36,680 bases of DNA from Opitutaceae bacterium (GTDB taxonomy: Bacteria; Verrucomicrobiota; Verrucomicrobiia; Opitutales; Opitutaceae). Below are positions 1-8,273 of this stretch, in pieces. The notes beneath the pieces are model-generated. The model was not told the origin of the DNA, did not search any database, and was given only the letters and a program-made list of their open reading frames with translations. How positions within the stretch are numbered: position 1 is the stretch's first letter; every line of letters begins with the position of its first letter. The translations under genes were made by a program, and so were the position numbers. The stretch is from assembly GCA_027485815.1 (NCBI GenBank), contig JAIXQE010000215.1, positions 1 to 36,680 of the forward strand. Reading direction: 5' to 3'.

Positions 1-1425
1 CTGCAGGGCCTCGGCGCCCTTGACGCCGAGACGCTGGCGGTGGCGGCGGATGACCGTGACCCGCACGTGCGCGAGCGCGCGATCGTGCTGGCGGAGCCGT
101 TGCTGGAGGCCGGGCAGGCGTCTCCGGCCCTCCTCGCCGCCCTCGACCGCCGCGCGGGGGACGTCAGCGCCCGCGTGCGGATGCAGCTGGCGTTCACCGC
201 CGCCTATTCCCCGGCCCTCGCCCCCGCGCTGGCCCGGATTGCCGCCCGGGACCACGCCGACCAGTGGATCTCCGTCGCGCTCCTGACGAGCCCGCCCCCG
301 GTCATCGCGGCCACGCTGCTGCCGGCGATGACGCGCGACCCGGCGCTGGCGCGGAAGGCGGCGCCGTTTGTCGCCCGCCTGATCGAGACGCGCGCCGCGA
401 CCGCGGCCGCCGCCGATCTGGCCCCCTTGATCGACTTCATCGCCCAGCCCGGCACCAGCCCGCTGTGGATCCGCGCCCTTGGGGAGGGCCTGCGCCGCGC
501 GGGCTCCGGCATCGCGCAGGCGGACCGGGAGCGGAAGCTCGACGCGGTCTTCGCGCGGGCCGCCGCCCGCGCCCGGGATGCCGGGGCGCCCGCCGCCGAA
601 CGGCTGGAGGCGATCGAGCTGCTCGCCGTGGGCGGCGCGGCCCAGGCCCGGCCGGCGCTCGCGGCGGCGCGGGCCGCCGGTCAACCCGAGGCCGTGCAGG
701 CCGCCGCCGTCCGCGCCCTCGCCCTGCAGACCGGGCCCGAGGTGGCCGCGGTCCTGCTCGATCACTGGCAGTACGCCCCCAAGGCCCGGGAGGCGGCCCT
801 CGCCGCATTGCTGGCCCGCGAGGACCGCACCCGGGCGCTGCTGGACGCGGTGGCGGCCGGCAAGGTGCCCGCGACGGACTTCTCCGCCTCGCAGATCGAG
901 GCGCTCGCCCGCCACAAGCACGAACCCACGCGGGCCCGGGCCCGGACGGTGCTGGCCGCGGTCATCCCTCCTTCCCGCGAGGAGGTCGCCGCCAAGTTCC
1001 AGCCCGCCGTCGCCCTCTCCGGCGACGCCTCCCGCGGGCGCGGCATCTACGCCGGGCGCTGCAGCGTCTGCCACCGCGCCGGTGGCGAGGGAATGGAGCT
1101 CGGTCCGGACCTGGTCACGGTGAAGTCCCGCGGTCGGGATTCGCTCCTGGCGGCGATCATCAACCCGCACCAGGAGGTGGCACCCCAGTACATCGCCTAC
1201 GAGGTGAACACCAAGGACGGGAATGCGTACCTCGGGATGATCTCGCGTGACGAAGCCTCGAGCCTCTCGCTGCGGATCATGGGTGGGGCCGAGGTGACGC
1301 TGCCCCGGGCGAACATCCGGGGCAGTTCGTCCTCGGGGAAGAGCCTGATGCCCGAGGGCCTCGAAGGCGGATTGTCGGTCCAGGAGATGGCCGACCTCCT
1401 GACCTTCATCGAGGAGCTGAAGTGA
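1..1425 (+). CDS. PVC-type HEAT-repeat protein with C-terminal haem-binding domain (5' end missing)
   Basis: The reading frame is open from base 1, so the start lies outside the window; 474 residues are visible. The first ~330 residues are Ala/Leu/Arg-rich helical repeats typical of HEAT/ARM scaffolds. They are followed by a cytochrome c-type domain with a haem motif C-S-V-C-H at residues 354-358 (bases 1060-1074) in a G-x-C-x-x-C-H-R-x-G-G-E-G context. A Met at residue 450, in S-L-M-P-E-G-L, is a candidate distal ligand. This arrangement matches the C-terminal part of the large exported 'PVC-type haem-binding' proteins of Planctomycetes and Verrucomicrobia, which often carry an N-terminal sugar-dehydrogenase-like propeller (not visible here). 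Inferred role: periplasmic electron transfer coupled to sugar oxidation. Family assignment is firm; substrate is unknown. Confidence 0.88.
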   Translation: MQGLGALDAETLAVAADDRDPHVRERAIVLAEPLLEAGQASPALLAALDRRAGDVSARVRMQLAFTAAYSPALAPALARIAARDHADQWISVALLTSPPPVIAATLLPAMTRDPALARKAAPFVARLIETRAATAAAADLAPLIDFIAQPGTSPLWIRALGEGLRRAGSGIAQADRERKLDAVFARAAARARDAGAPAAERLEAIELLAVGGAAQARPALAAARAAGQPEAVQAAAVRALALQTGPEVAAVLLDHWQYAPKAREAALAALLAREDRTRALLDAVAAGKVPATDFSASQIEALARHKHEPTRARARTVLAAVIPPSREEVAAKFQPAVALSGDASRGRGIYAGRCSVCHRAGGEGMELGPDLVTVKSRGRDSLLAAIINPHQEVAPQYIAYEVNTKDGNAYLGMISRDEASSLSLRIMGGAEVTLPRANIRGSSSSGKSLMPEGLEGGLSVQEMADLLTFIEELK

Positions 1426-1435
1426 GCACGGGCTG

Positions 1436-1460
1436 CCTGGGGGCGTAAGTCGCGCCCCGG
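1436..1460. terminator. Hairpin between convergent genes
   Basis: A 6-bp GC stem (GGGGCG at 1440-1445 with CGCCCC at 1453-1458) with a 7-base loop lies between the stops of the haem protein and the convergent membrane protein. There is no T-run on either strand, so a bidirectional terminator is only a suggestion from position. Confidence 0.3.
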
Positions 1461-1471
1461 GCCGCGCGGGT

Positions 1472-2098
1472 TCACTTCAGGGGCGACGTGATCTCGATCC
1501 GCGCGCGCGACCGGTAGGTGGAGGAGAAGGGCTTCCCCAGCAGGAAAGTGAGCAGCCACGGTGCGACCACCGCGGGCGCGAGGGTGGCGGCGTCAAAGAG
1601 CCCGGTCATTGATTCGAGGAGGTATCCGAGGCCCGCGCCGATGAGGGCGAGGAGCGGAAAAAAGGCGCCGGGCAAGCCGGGCCCGATGGCGAGGACGAGG
1701 GTGAGGGCCAGCGAGAACACCGCGACGGTGGGGTAAAGGGTGCCGAGCGTGAGCCCCGCGATGTACGCGAACGGGGCGTGGATCGTCTTCGACTCGAGGT
1801 GGCCGCGGCATTGCAGCAGCGCGCCCAGCAGCAGGACCCCCGTGCGGAGGAGGAGCGGCGGATGCGCATCGATGCCCGCCTTGATCAGATCCACGGTCGT
1901 GGCGGCGGTGAGCAGGCCGGCCCCGAGGACCGCCCGGACCAGATCAAACCAATGCAGGCCGAAGAGGAACGTGCGCGGCCAGTAGCCGTGCCAGCCGATG
2001 TCGACCACCCGGTGGCGGGCCCGCTTCCCCTGCAGCAGCGCGATCGGCGTCCACAACAGCACCACGGCGGGCAGGAGAAGGAGCCAGTTGACGGTCAT
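1472..2098 (-). CDS. Small integral membrane protein, unknown function
   Basis: The 208-residue product is very hydrophobic. A first membrane segment begins right after the initiator (residues ~4-23), followed by a basic stretch with His and Trp (H-R-V-V-D-I-G-W-H), then about four to five more hydrophobic segments and a short basic tail. I do not recognise a family. The repeated Leu/Ala/Gly segments without charged residues suggest a structural or small-molecule-handling membrane protein rather than a transporter with known motifs. The gene converges on the haem protein and is tandem with the downstream end of the sulfatase gene (61 bp apart), so it could be the distal gene of a sulfatase transcript. 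The start is an ATG without a Shine-Dalgarno sequence. Confidence 0.72.
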   Translation of the reverse strand: MTVNWLLLLPAVVLLWTPIALLQGKRARHRVVDIGWHGYWPRTFLFGLHWFDLVRAVLGAGLLTAATTVDLIKAGIDAHPPLLLRTGVLLLGALLQCRGHLESKTIHAPFAYIAGLTLGTLYPTVAVFSLALTLVLAIGPGLPGAFFPLLALIGAGLGYLLESMTGLFDAATLAPAVVAPWLLTFLLGKPFSSTYRSRARIEITSPLK

Positions 2099-2159
2099 CC
2101 GGGGACGGTGGGGGATTCGCGGGGCGGGGGGGAGGAAAAATTCGGCCCGGTCCGCCGGT

Positions 2160-3536
2160 TCAACGCGCCGGCGAAGCCTGCCAGGGCACGGCGCCGCCGC
2201 GTTGGATCTGCGCGCTGAGGGCGGCCTGCAACTCGCGGACCACGCGTGGCTCCTTGGCGGCGAGGTTGGTGCGTTCCCCTGGATCCTGCGCCAGGTCGTA
2301 GAGCTCCAGCGCGCCGTAGGGCGAGTTGCGCAGCAGCTTCCAGTTCCCGCGGATCAGGGCGTGGTAGTCTTGGCCGCCGTAGGCCGGCCCACCCTCGCGC
2401 CGGACAAAGTAGAGGTCCCGCGGACCCGCGGGCGGCGGTCCGCCGCGGAGGTGTCCCAGGAGGCTGCGTGCGTCCAGGTCCGCCGGGAGGGGGACGCCGG
2501 CGGCCTCGAGGGCCGTGGGGAAGAGATCAAACGTCTGGCCGGCGTAGGCCGAGGTCGTCCCGGCCGCCACCTGCCCGGGCCACCGCACCAAAAACGGCAC
2601 GCGCAGGCCGCCGTCGTAGTGGCTCTGTTTCCCGTCGCGCCAGGGATCGTTGTTCTGCGCGTGCGGCAGCGAGCCGCCATTGTCCGAGGTGAAGATCACG
2701 AGCGTGCGGGCGGCGAGGCCCGTTTCCTCCAGAGTGGTCAGGACCTGCCCGATGGCTTCGTCGAGGTGTTCCACGAAGGCCACGTTCAGCGCTCGCTTGG
2801 GGTCGAGGCCCGGCAGGCGCCGCTGCACCCGCTCGAGGTAGGCCGCCGGGGGTTCGATCGGAAAGTGCGGCGCGTTGTAGGCGAGGTAGAGGAAGAATGG
2901 CCGGTCCGCGCGGGCCCGTTCCCGGAGGTAATCCTGCGTCCACCGGGTGAAGACATCCGTCGCGTGACCCTCGGCGGTGATGACCTCCTCGTTCCGGCGC
3001 AGGTAGTTGTTCCCGTGGCGGAGGTGGCCGGTGAAGCTGTCCATCATGTCCCCGAGGAAACCGTGAAAGTAGTCGAAGCCGCGCTGCGTGGGCAGGTTCG
3101 GCTTTTCCAGGCCCAGGTGCCACTTGCCGACGTGGGCGGTGTGGTAGCCCGCGGACCGCAGTAGGTCGGCGAGGGTCGGGAGGCCGGGGGCGAGGAAGCC
3201 GAAGGAGTTGGCCGCCTGGGTCCGGATCACCCCCGGCACGCCGACGCGGTCCGGGTGCCGGCCGGTGAGCAGCGCCGCGCGCGCCGGGGAACACACGGTG
3301 CAGTTGGAACGCATCGCGGTGAACTTCATCCCGCCGGCGGCGAGGGCGTCGAGGTGCGGCGTGCGCACGTCGACCCCCGGGCGGTAGGCGGAGACATCCC
3401 CGATGCCGTGGTCGTCCGTGACGATCACCAGCACGTTGGGGTGGCGGGCCGGCGCGGCGGCGGGGAGGGTGGCGGTCAGGGCGGAGGCGGCCGCCGCGAG
3501 GGCGAGCAGCGCGCGGGGCAGGGGAGGCAGGCGCAT
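2160..3536 (-). CDS. Secreted sulfatase (arylsulfatase family, Cys-type)
   Basis: The 458-residue protein has an N-terminal signal peptide (basic start, Leu/Ala core, ending near residue 30 at A-A-P-A). The alkaline-phosphatase-fold sulfatase core begins with V-I-V-T-D-D-H-G (metal-binding Asp pair). The activation motif C-S-P-A-R starts at Cys82, the residue that must be converted to formylglycine, followed by A-A-L-L-T-G-R-H. Later conserved features include H-V-G-K-W-H-L-G and F-T-S-D-N-G-G. Length fits the S1 sulfatase family. It should hydrolyse sulfate esters on glycans in the periplasm or outside the cell; the exact sugar cannot be read. It diverges from an acetylesterase gene and sits beside two TonB receptors, which supports a polysaccharide role. 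No formylglycine-generating enzyme is in the window. Confidence 0.93.
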   Translation of the reverse strand: MRLPPLPRALLALAAAASALTATLPAAAPARHPNVLVIVTDDHGIGDVSAYRPGVDVRTPHLDALAAGGMKFTAMRSNCTVCSPARAALLTGRHPDRVGVPGVIRTQAANSFGFLAPGLPTLADLLRSAGYHTAHVGKWHLGLEKPNLPTQRGFDYFHGFLGDMMDSFTGHLRHGNNYLRRNEEVITAEGHATDVFTRWTQDYLRERARADRPFFLYLAYNAPHFPIEPPAAYLERVQRRLPGLDPKRALNVAFVEHLDEAIGQVLTTLEETGLAARTLVIFTSDNGGSLPHAQNNDPWRDGKQSHYDGGLRVPFLVRWPGQVAAGTTSAYAGQTFDLFPTALEAAGVPLPADLDARSLLGHLRGGPPPAGPRDLYFVRREGGPAYGGQDYHALIRGNWKLLRNSPYGALELYDLAQDPGERTNLAAKEPRVVRELQAALSAQIQRGGAVPWQASPAR

Positions 3537-3667
3537 CCCCGCACGGCAACCGCGCGCGCGGCGGAGGCAAGCCGCAATCCGGCCGGTTCCGGCATTGCGC
3601 GCGCGCGCGGCGGCGGCCAGCGTCCGCCGGGTGCCTGATCCCCGGCACGCCGACCCTGACCCCGCCC
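3537..3667. promoter_or_regulatory. Divergent intergenic region with alternating CG tracts and an inverted repeat
   Basis: This 131-bp region must hold the promoters of both the sulfatase (leftward) and the esterase (rightward). It contains two alternating C-G tracts (3551-3560 and 3597-3609) that flank an imperfect inverted repeat: GCAAT at 3574-3578 pairs with ATTGC at 3594-3598, with an inner CCGG/CCGG pair. No convincing -35/-10 pair was found. A shared operator is an inference. Confidence 0.35.
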
Positions 3668-5143
3668 ATGACCCTGCCCGTCCGCCTCGTCCCCGCCCTC
3701 CTTGCCGTGCTCGCCGCCCTGCCCTCCATGGGCCGGGCCGCCGTGCGCCTGCCGGCCATCATCTCGGACCAGATGGTCCTGCAGGCGGCCCAACCCGTGG
3801 CGATCTGGGGCTGGGCCGGCTCCGCGGAGGCCGTGACGGTCACGTTCCTCGGCCAACGCCAGGAGACCCGCGCCGGCGCGGACGGGCGCTGGTCGGTCAC
3901 GTTGGCGCCGCTGCCCGCGGGGGAGGGCGGGACGCTCGTCGTCCGCGGCGAGAACCGGATCGAGGTCAAGGACGTCCTCGTCGGCGAGGTCTGGCTGGGC
4001 TCGGGCCAATCGAACATGGCGATGACCGTGGCGCGGTCGCGCGATTATCCGGCGGAGCAGGCCGCCGCACGGTTGCCCCGGGTGCGGATGTTCAAGGAGG
4101 AGTCGCCGTCCGCGGAGACCCCGCAGGCCGAGCCGCGCGGCCGCTGGGTGGTGTGCGCGCCGGAGACGGTCGGCGCGTTCTCGGCGACGTTGTATTTCTT
4201 CGGTCGCGAGCTGCACCGGGAACTCGGGGTGCCGGTCGGCCTGATCAATTCCTCCGTCGGCGGGACGCCGATCGAGGCGTGGATCGCGGCCGAGTCCCAG
4301 CGGGCCGTGCCGGAACTCCGGGCCGCCCTCGAGACCCGGACCGAACCGCCCGCCGTCCCGGCTCCGGCCGCCAAGGCGACCAAGGCGGCGAAGTCAGCCG
4401 AGGCCGCGAAGACGGCCAAGGCGGACGCGGCGGCGCGGCGCAAGGCGGACGTCGGGGGCCTGTTCAACGGCAAGATCGCCCCGCTGATCCCGTACACGCT
4501 CCGCGGCGCGCTCTGGTACCAGGGCGAGGCCAACACGCTGCCCGGCAAGCCCGCGCTCTATGAGGCGCAGCTGCGGCTGCTGGTGCAGGACTGGCGCCGG
4601 CGCTGGGGCCGCGAGTTTCCGTTCGCCTGGGTGCAGTTGCCCAACTTCGGCGGCCCGGGCCGCGACTGGCCCGCCGTGCGCGAGGCGATGCTCCGGACCC
4701 TGGCGCTGCCCCAAACCGGGATGGCGATCACCATCGACCTCGGGGAGGAGAAGGACATCCATCCGCGGAACAAGCAGGACGTCGGCCGCCGCCTCTCCCT
4801 CTGGGCGTTGGGCTCGGTCTACGGTCGTCCCGTGCCGGCGATTTCCGGTCCGCTCCCGGCGGGCCACGAGATTCTCGGCCGCGAGGTGGCGTTGCGCTTC
4901 CGCCACGCCGAAGGTGGCCTCGTCGCCCGCGGGGGCCCGCTGGCCGGGTTCCAGCTGGCCGGCGAGGATCGCCAGTGGCGTCCCGCCGCGGCCCGGATCG
5001 AGGGCGACCGCGTGGTTGTCGCCAGCCCCGAGGTGGAGCGCCCGGTCGCGGCGCGTTACGCGTTGGAGAACTTCCCCTCCTGCAACCTTTACAACGGCGC
5101 CGGCCTCCCCGCTTCGCCCTTCCGCACCGATGACTGGCGCTGA
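3668..5143 (+). CDS. Sialate O-acetylesterase-type SGNH esterase
   Basis: The 491-residue protein has a signal peptide (residues 1-~24), a beta-rich N-terminal domain, then an SGNH hydrolase core. The nucleophile is Ser115 in G-S-G-Q-S-N-M. S-S-V-G-G-T-P-I-E-A-W and W-Y-Q-G-E-A-N are the family oxyanion blocks. Asp363/His365 in D-I-H-P complete the triad. The family removes O-acetyl groups from sialic acids or, in environmental bacteria, from other acetylated glycans. Unusual is a Lys/Ala-rich insert at residues ~232-262, just before the Gly-Gln-Glu block, with Lys every third to sixth residue. It diverges from the sulfatase and is followed 43 bp later by a TonB receptor, so deacetylation and uptake may be coordinated. 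The real substrate may be a plant or algal acetylated polymer rather than sialic acid. Confidence 0.9.
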   Translation: MTLPVRLVPALLAVLAALPSMGRAAVRLPAIISDQMVLQAAQPVAIWGWAGSAEAVTVTFLGQRQETRAGADGRWSVTLAPLPAGEGGTLVVRGENRIEVKDVLVGEVWLGSGQSNMAMTVARSRDYPAEQAAARLPRVRMFKEESPSAETPQAEPRGRWVVCAPETVGAFSATLYFFGRELHRELGVPVGLINSSVGGTPIEAWIAAESQRAVPELRAALETRTEPPAVPAPAAKATKAAKSAEAAKTAKADAAARRKADVGGLFNGKIAPLIPYTLRGALWYQGEANTLPGKPALYEAQLRLLVQDWRRRWGREFPFAWVQLPNFGGPGRDWPAVREAMLRTLALPQTGMAITIDLGEEKDIHPRNKQDVGRRLSLWALGSVYGRPVPAISGPLPAGHEILGREVALRFRHAEGGLVARGGPLAGFQLAGEDRQWRPAAARIEGDRVVVASPEVERPVAARYALENFPSCNLYNGAGLPASPFRTDDWR

Positions 5144-5186
5144 CCCGGTTTCCTCGACTCCGCCCTCCTTCCCCCGCCTCGGCCCG

Positions 5187-8141
5187 ATGTCCTCCCCCTT
5201 TGCCTCCCGCCTCGGCCTCACCCTGCTGGCGCTCCTGCTGGCGGTCCCCGCCGCCGCGGCCAGCCCCGGTGCCCTCACCGGCACGGTGAGCAATGCCGCC
5301 ACCCGCAACCTCCTGGAGGGCGCCCGGGTCGAGGTGCCCGCCCTCGGCCTCGCCGTCGTCACCGACGCCACCGGCCGCTACACCCTCGAAGGCCTGCCCG
5401 CGGGGTCGCACGAGGTCGCGGTCTCCTACCTCGGGCTCGACCCCCAGCGTGCGCCGGTCGCGGTGCCGGCGGGGGCGCGCCTGACGCGCGACTTCGAGCT
5501 CACGACCGCGATTTACCGCCTCGCGGAATTCCGGGTGGTGGGCGAGCGCGAGGGCGATGCCGCGGCGATCACCGCCCAGCGCCAGGCCGCGAACCTGCGG
5601 CAGATCGCCGCCACCGACTCCTTCGGCAACGTCTCGAACCAGAATGCCGGTGAAGTCGCCAGCCGCCTGCCCGGCATCTCTCCCAGCCTCGGCGCCGGCG
5701 GCGAGATCGGCGGCTTCACCATCCGCGGGATGGGCCCGGGCCTCAACGTCATCACGATGGACGGTGCGATGATCACCAGCCAGGGCGCGATGGGCCGCGG
5801 CACCAACATCAACAACCTCACCAGCACGATGTACGACCAGATCGAGGTCATCAAGGGACACACCCCCGACAAGGGGGCCGATTCCCTCGGCGGCACGATC
5901 AACCTGCGGAGCCGATCCCCCCTCGCGATGCGCGAGCGCCGCCGCCTCGCGTACTCGTTCATCGCCCGCACCGCCCCGCCCTTCACCGAGCAGATCCCCC
6001 TGCGCTCCGCCCACCGCACGCACGCCCTCGGCAACCTCCAGTACCAGGAGGTGTTCGACGTCGCCGGCGGCGACCGCAACCTCGGCGTGGCCGTCAACCT
6101 CTTCAGCAGCGAGATCGCCCTCGGCTGGTTCACCACCACCCGCGACTACCAGAACACGACCGCCCAGCCGGCCTACGTCTGGGACTACCGGACGATGGAC
6201 ACCTACAACCACCGCCGGCAGAAGAGTGTGAACGCGCGGGCCGACTTCCAGCTGACTCCCGCCACCCGCCTCAGCCTGCTCGCCCTTTACGTCGACCACT
6301 CCGAGGTCTTCCGCCGCCAGTACGAGACGCGCGCCTACACCGGCAGCCAGACGCAGAACACCGTCCCCTCCGCCACCACGAGCATCGTCCCCGGCTTCAC
6401 CAGCCGCATCACGACGGTCCGGCCGGCGCCCACCTCGACGATCGATGTGACGATGACCGGGCCGAACAACTTCTTCAACCGCCTCCGCCGCGCCGACCTT
6501 GGCCTTGAGCACACGCGCGGTCCGCTCTTCGTCGAGGCCGCCGCGCGCCACACCCGCACCCGCATCAACATCGGCAACGGGGAGGGAGCGGTCCTCGTCA
6601 ACCGCCTCACCGGCACCGGCTGGATCCTCGACCGCACCCGCTCCGACCTGTACCCGGCTTTCCTTCCCAACGGCGGAGCCGACTTCACGAATCCGGCCAA
6701 CTACCGCCCCGCGGCCAACGGCCTCTCCAATCAGAACGACCAGCAGCTTCACGACGTGACCGACGCGCGGATCGACGCGCGTTACACGCTGCCCTTCGCC
6801 GCCCCCATCTCCGCCAAGGCCGGCCTCCATTGGCGCGAGCAGCGCGTCGGGGTCCGCAGCGCCTCCCGCCGCTGGAATTACACCGGCACCGGCCCGCTCC
6901 CGCACGACCCCGGCCTGCTCATGTTCGACCAGGTCCGCACCGGCCGCTCCATCCCGCAGTGGGAGCCCTCCTGGTTCATGCGCTCCCGCGAGGTCGCGAA
7001 TCCGGCGCTTTGGCGCGAGGACCTCTACTTCCGCGAGACGACCCGCTTCACCGCCTACCGCGACGTCACCGAGACCGTCACCGCCCCCTACGCGATGGCG
7101 CAGGGCCGGCTTGGGCGCGACGGCTGGACCGGCCGCACGGGCTTCCTCGGCGGCGTCCGTTGGGAACGCACCGACAACGAGGCCGACGGCTGGGTCCGCG
7201 CCCGCGTGCTCAGCACCGCCGCCCAGCAGGCGGCCGATCCCGCCGGGAGCGCCCAGCGCGATTACGCCGCGAACCGCCGCCGGATCGACGGCGGCTACAC
7301 CCAGGCCTTCCCGAGCGTGCACGCGTGGCACGACTGGACCGCCAACCTCAAGACGCGGCTCGCGTGGTCGACCAGCTTCGGCCGGCCACCCTTCGGCAAC
7401 CTCGCCCCCGCGGAGACCCCCAACGAGAACGAGCGCACGCTCACCCTCAGCAATCCGGCGCTGCTGCCGCAGGTGGCCCGCAACTGGGACGCCACGCTGG
7501 AGTATGCCTTCGAGCCGGTGGGCCTCGTCTCCGTGGGCTGGTTCCACAAGCGGATCCGCGACTACATCGTCGGTGGCATCGTCGGCGGCACGGTCGGCAC
7601 CGGGGCGGACAACGGCTTCAACGGCGAGTACGCGGGCTTCACCGTGCTGCGCTCGGCCAACGCGGGCACCGCCACGGTGCAGGGCTGGGAGTTCTCGTAC
7701 CAGCAGCAGTTCACCTTCCTCCCCGGCTGGCTGCGCGGCCTCAGCGGCATGGCGAACTATTCGGTGCTCACCACCACTGGGGACTTCGGCGGCGGCGCCG
7801 GCCTTTCGACCCGCCAGGTGGCCGGGTTCATCCCGCGGATGGGCAACGCGAGCCTCTCGTGGCGGCGGGGTGGGTTCAGCACGCGCGTGCTGTTCACCTA
7901 CACGGGCGACTACATCACGAGTTACTCCGCCACGGCCGTCGGGCGGAACATCTACCGCCGCGAGCGCCGCCTGCTCAACTGGGGCTTCGCCTACCAGTTC
8001 CGCCCGTCGTTCGGGGTGACGCTGGACATCGATAACCTGACCAACGCCCCGCAGTCGCTCTACCGCGGCATCCCCGACCAGATCCAGCTCCACAGCCTCC
8101 ACGGCACGACCGTCTCCGCGGGGATCAACGGGCGGTTCTAG
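5187..8141 (+). CDS. TonB-dependent outer-membrane receptor with N-terminal carboxypeptidase-regulatory-like domain
   Basis: The ATG at 5187 is chosen because a clear signal peptide follows at once (M-S-S-P-F then a Leu-rich core ending A-A-A-A-S); the frame stays open upstream, but that stretch overlaps the esterase gene. The 984-residue product has a carboxypeptidase-D-regulatory-like beta sandwich (~residues 30-108, with the D-A-T-G-R-Y-T-L-E-G-L-P-A-G signature), then I-Y-R-L-A-E-F-R-V as a candidate TonB box. The plug follows (V-A-S-R-L-P-G-I ... I-R-G-M-G ... D-Q-I-E-V-I-K-G ... L-G-G-T-I-N-L), then a long barrel ending in Phe as expected for Omp85-dependent insertion. It probably imports an oligosaccharide. 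There is no SusD partner, which is normal in Verrucomicrobia. A second receptor lies 132 bp downstream. Confidence 0.93.
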   Translation: MSSPFASRLGLTLLALLLAVPAAAASPGALTGTVSNAATRNLLEGARVEVPALGLAVVTDATGRYTLEGLPAGSHEVAVSYLGLDPQRAPVAVPAGARLTRDFELTTAIYRLAEFRVVGEREGDAAAITAQRQAANLRQIAATDSFGNVSNQNAGEVASRLPGISPSLGAGGEIGGFTIRGMGPGLNVITMDGAMITSQGAMGRGTNINNLTSTMYDQIEVIKGHTPDKGADSLGGTINLRSRSPLAMRERRRLAYSFIARTAPPFTEQIPLRSAHRTHALGNLQYQEVFDVAGGDRNLGVAVNLFSSEIALGWFTTTRDYQNTTAQPAYVWDYRTMDTYNHRRQKSVNARADFQLTPATRLSLLALYVDHSEVFRRQYETRAYTGSQTQNTVPSATTSIVPGFTSRITTVRPAPTSTIDVTMTGPNNFFNRLRRADLGLEHTRGPLFVEAAARHTRTRINIGNGEGAVLVNRLTGTGWILDRTRSDLYPAFLPNGGADFTNPANYRPAANGLSNQNDQQLHDVTDARIDARYTLPFAAPISAKAGLHWREQRVGVRSASRRWNYTGTGPLPHDPGLLMFDQVRTGRSIPQWEPSWFMRSREVANPALWREDLYFRETTRFTAYRDVTETVTAPYAMAQGRLGRDGWTGRTGFLGGVRWERTDNEADGWVRARVLSTAAQQAADPAGSAQRDYAANRRRIDGGYTQAFPSVHAWHDWTANLKTRLAWSTSFGRPPFGNLAPAETPNENERTLTLSNPALLPQVARNWDATLEYAFEPVGLVSVGWFHKRIRDYIVGGIVGGTVGTGADNGFNGEYAGFTVLRSANAGTATVQGWEFSYQQQFTFLPGWLRGLSGMANYSVLTTTGDFGGGAGLSTRQVAGFIPRMGNASLSWRRGGFSTRVLFTYTGDYITSYSATAVGRNIYRRERRLLNWGFAYQFRPSFGVTLDIDNLTNAPQSLYRGIPDQIQLHSLHGTTVSAGINGRF

Positions 8142-8273
8142 GGCCGCGGGGCGGGGGTCCCTCCGCGCCTTGGTCCGACTGTCCGAGCGAGGGGCCCTTC
8201 TGCCGGGAGCGGGGCACGGCTTGACTGCGTGACGACTCCCGTTCGCTTGCTGTCCCTCCGCCCTGCACCCGCC

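Noticed and set aside
8221-8249. TTGACT as a -35 box before the second TonB receptor
   Set aside because: No acceptable -10 hexamer at 16-18 bp spacing.
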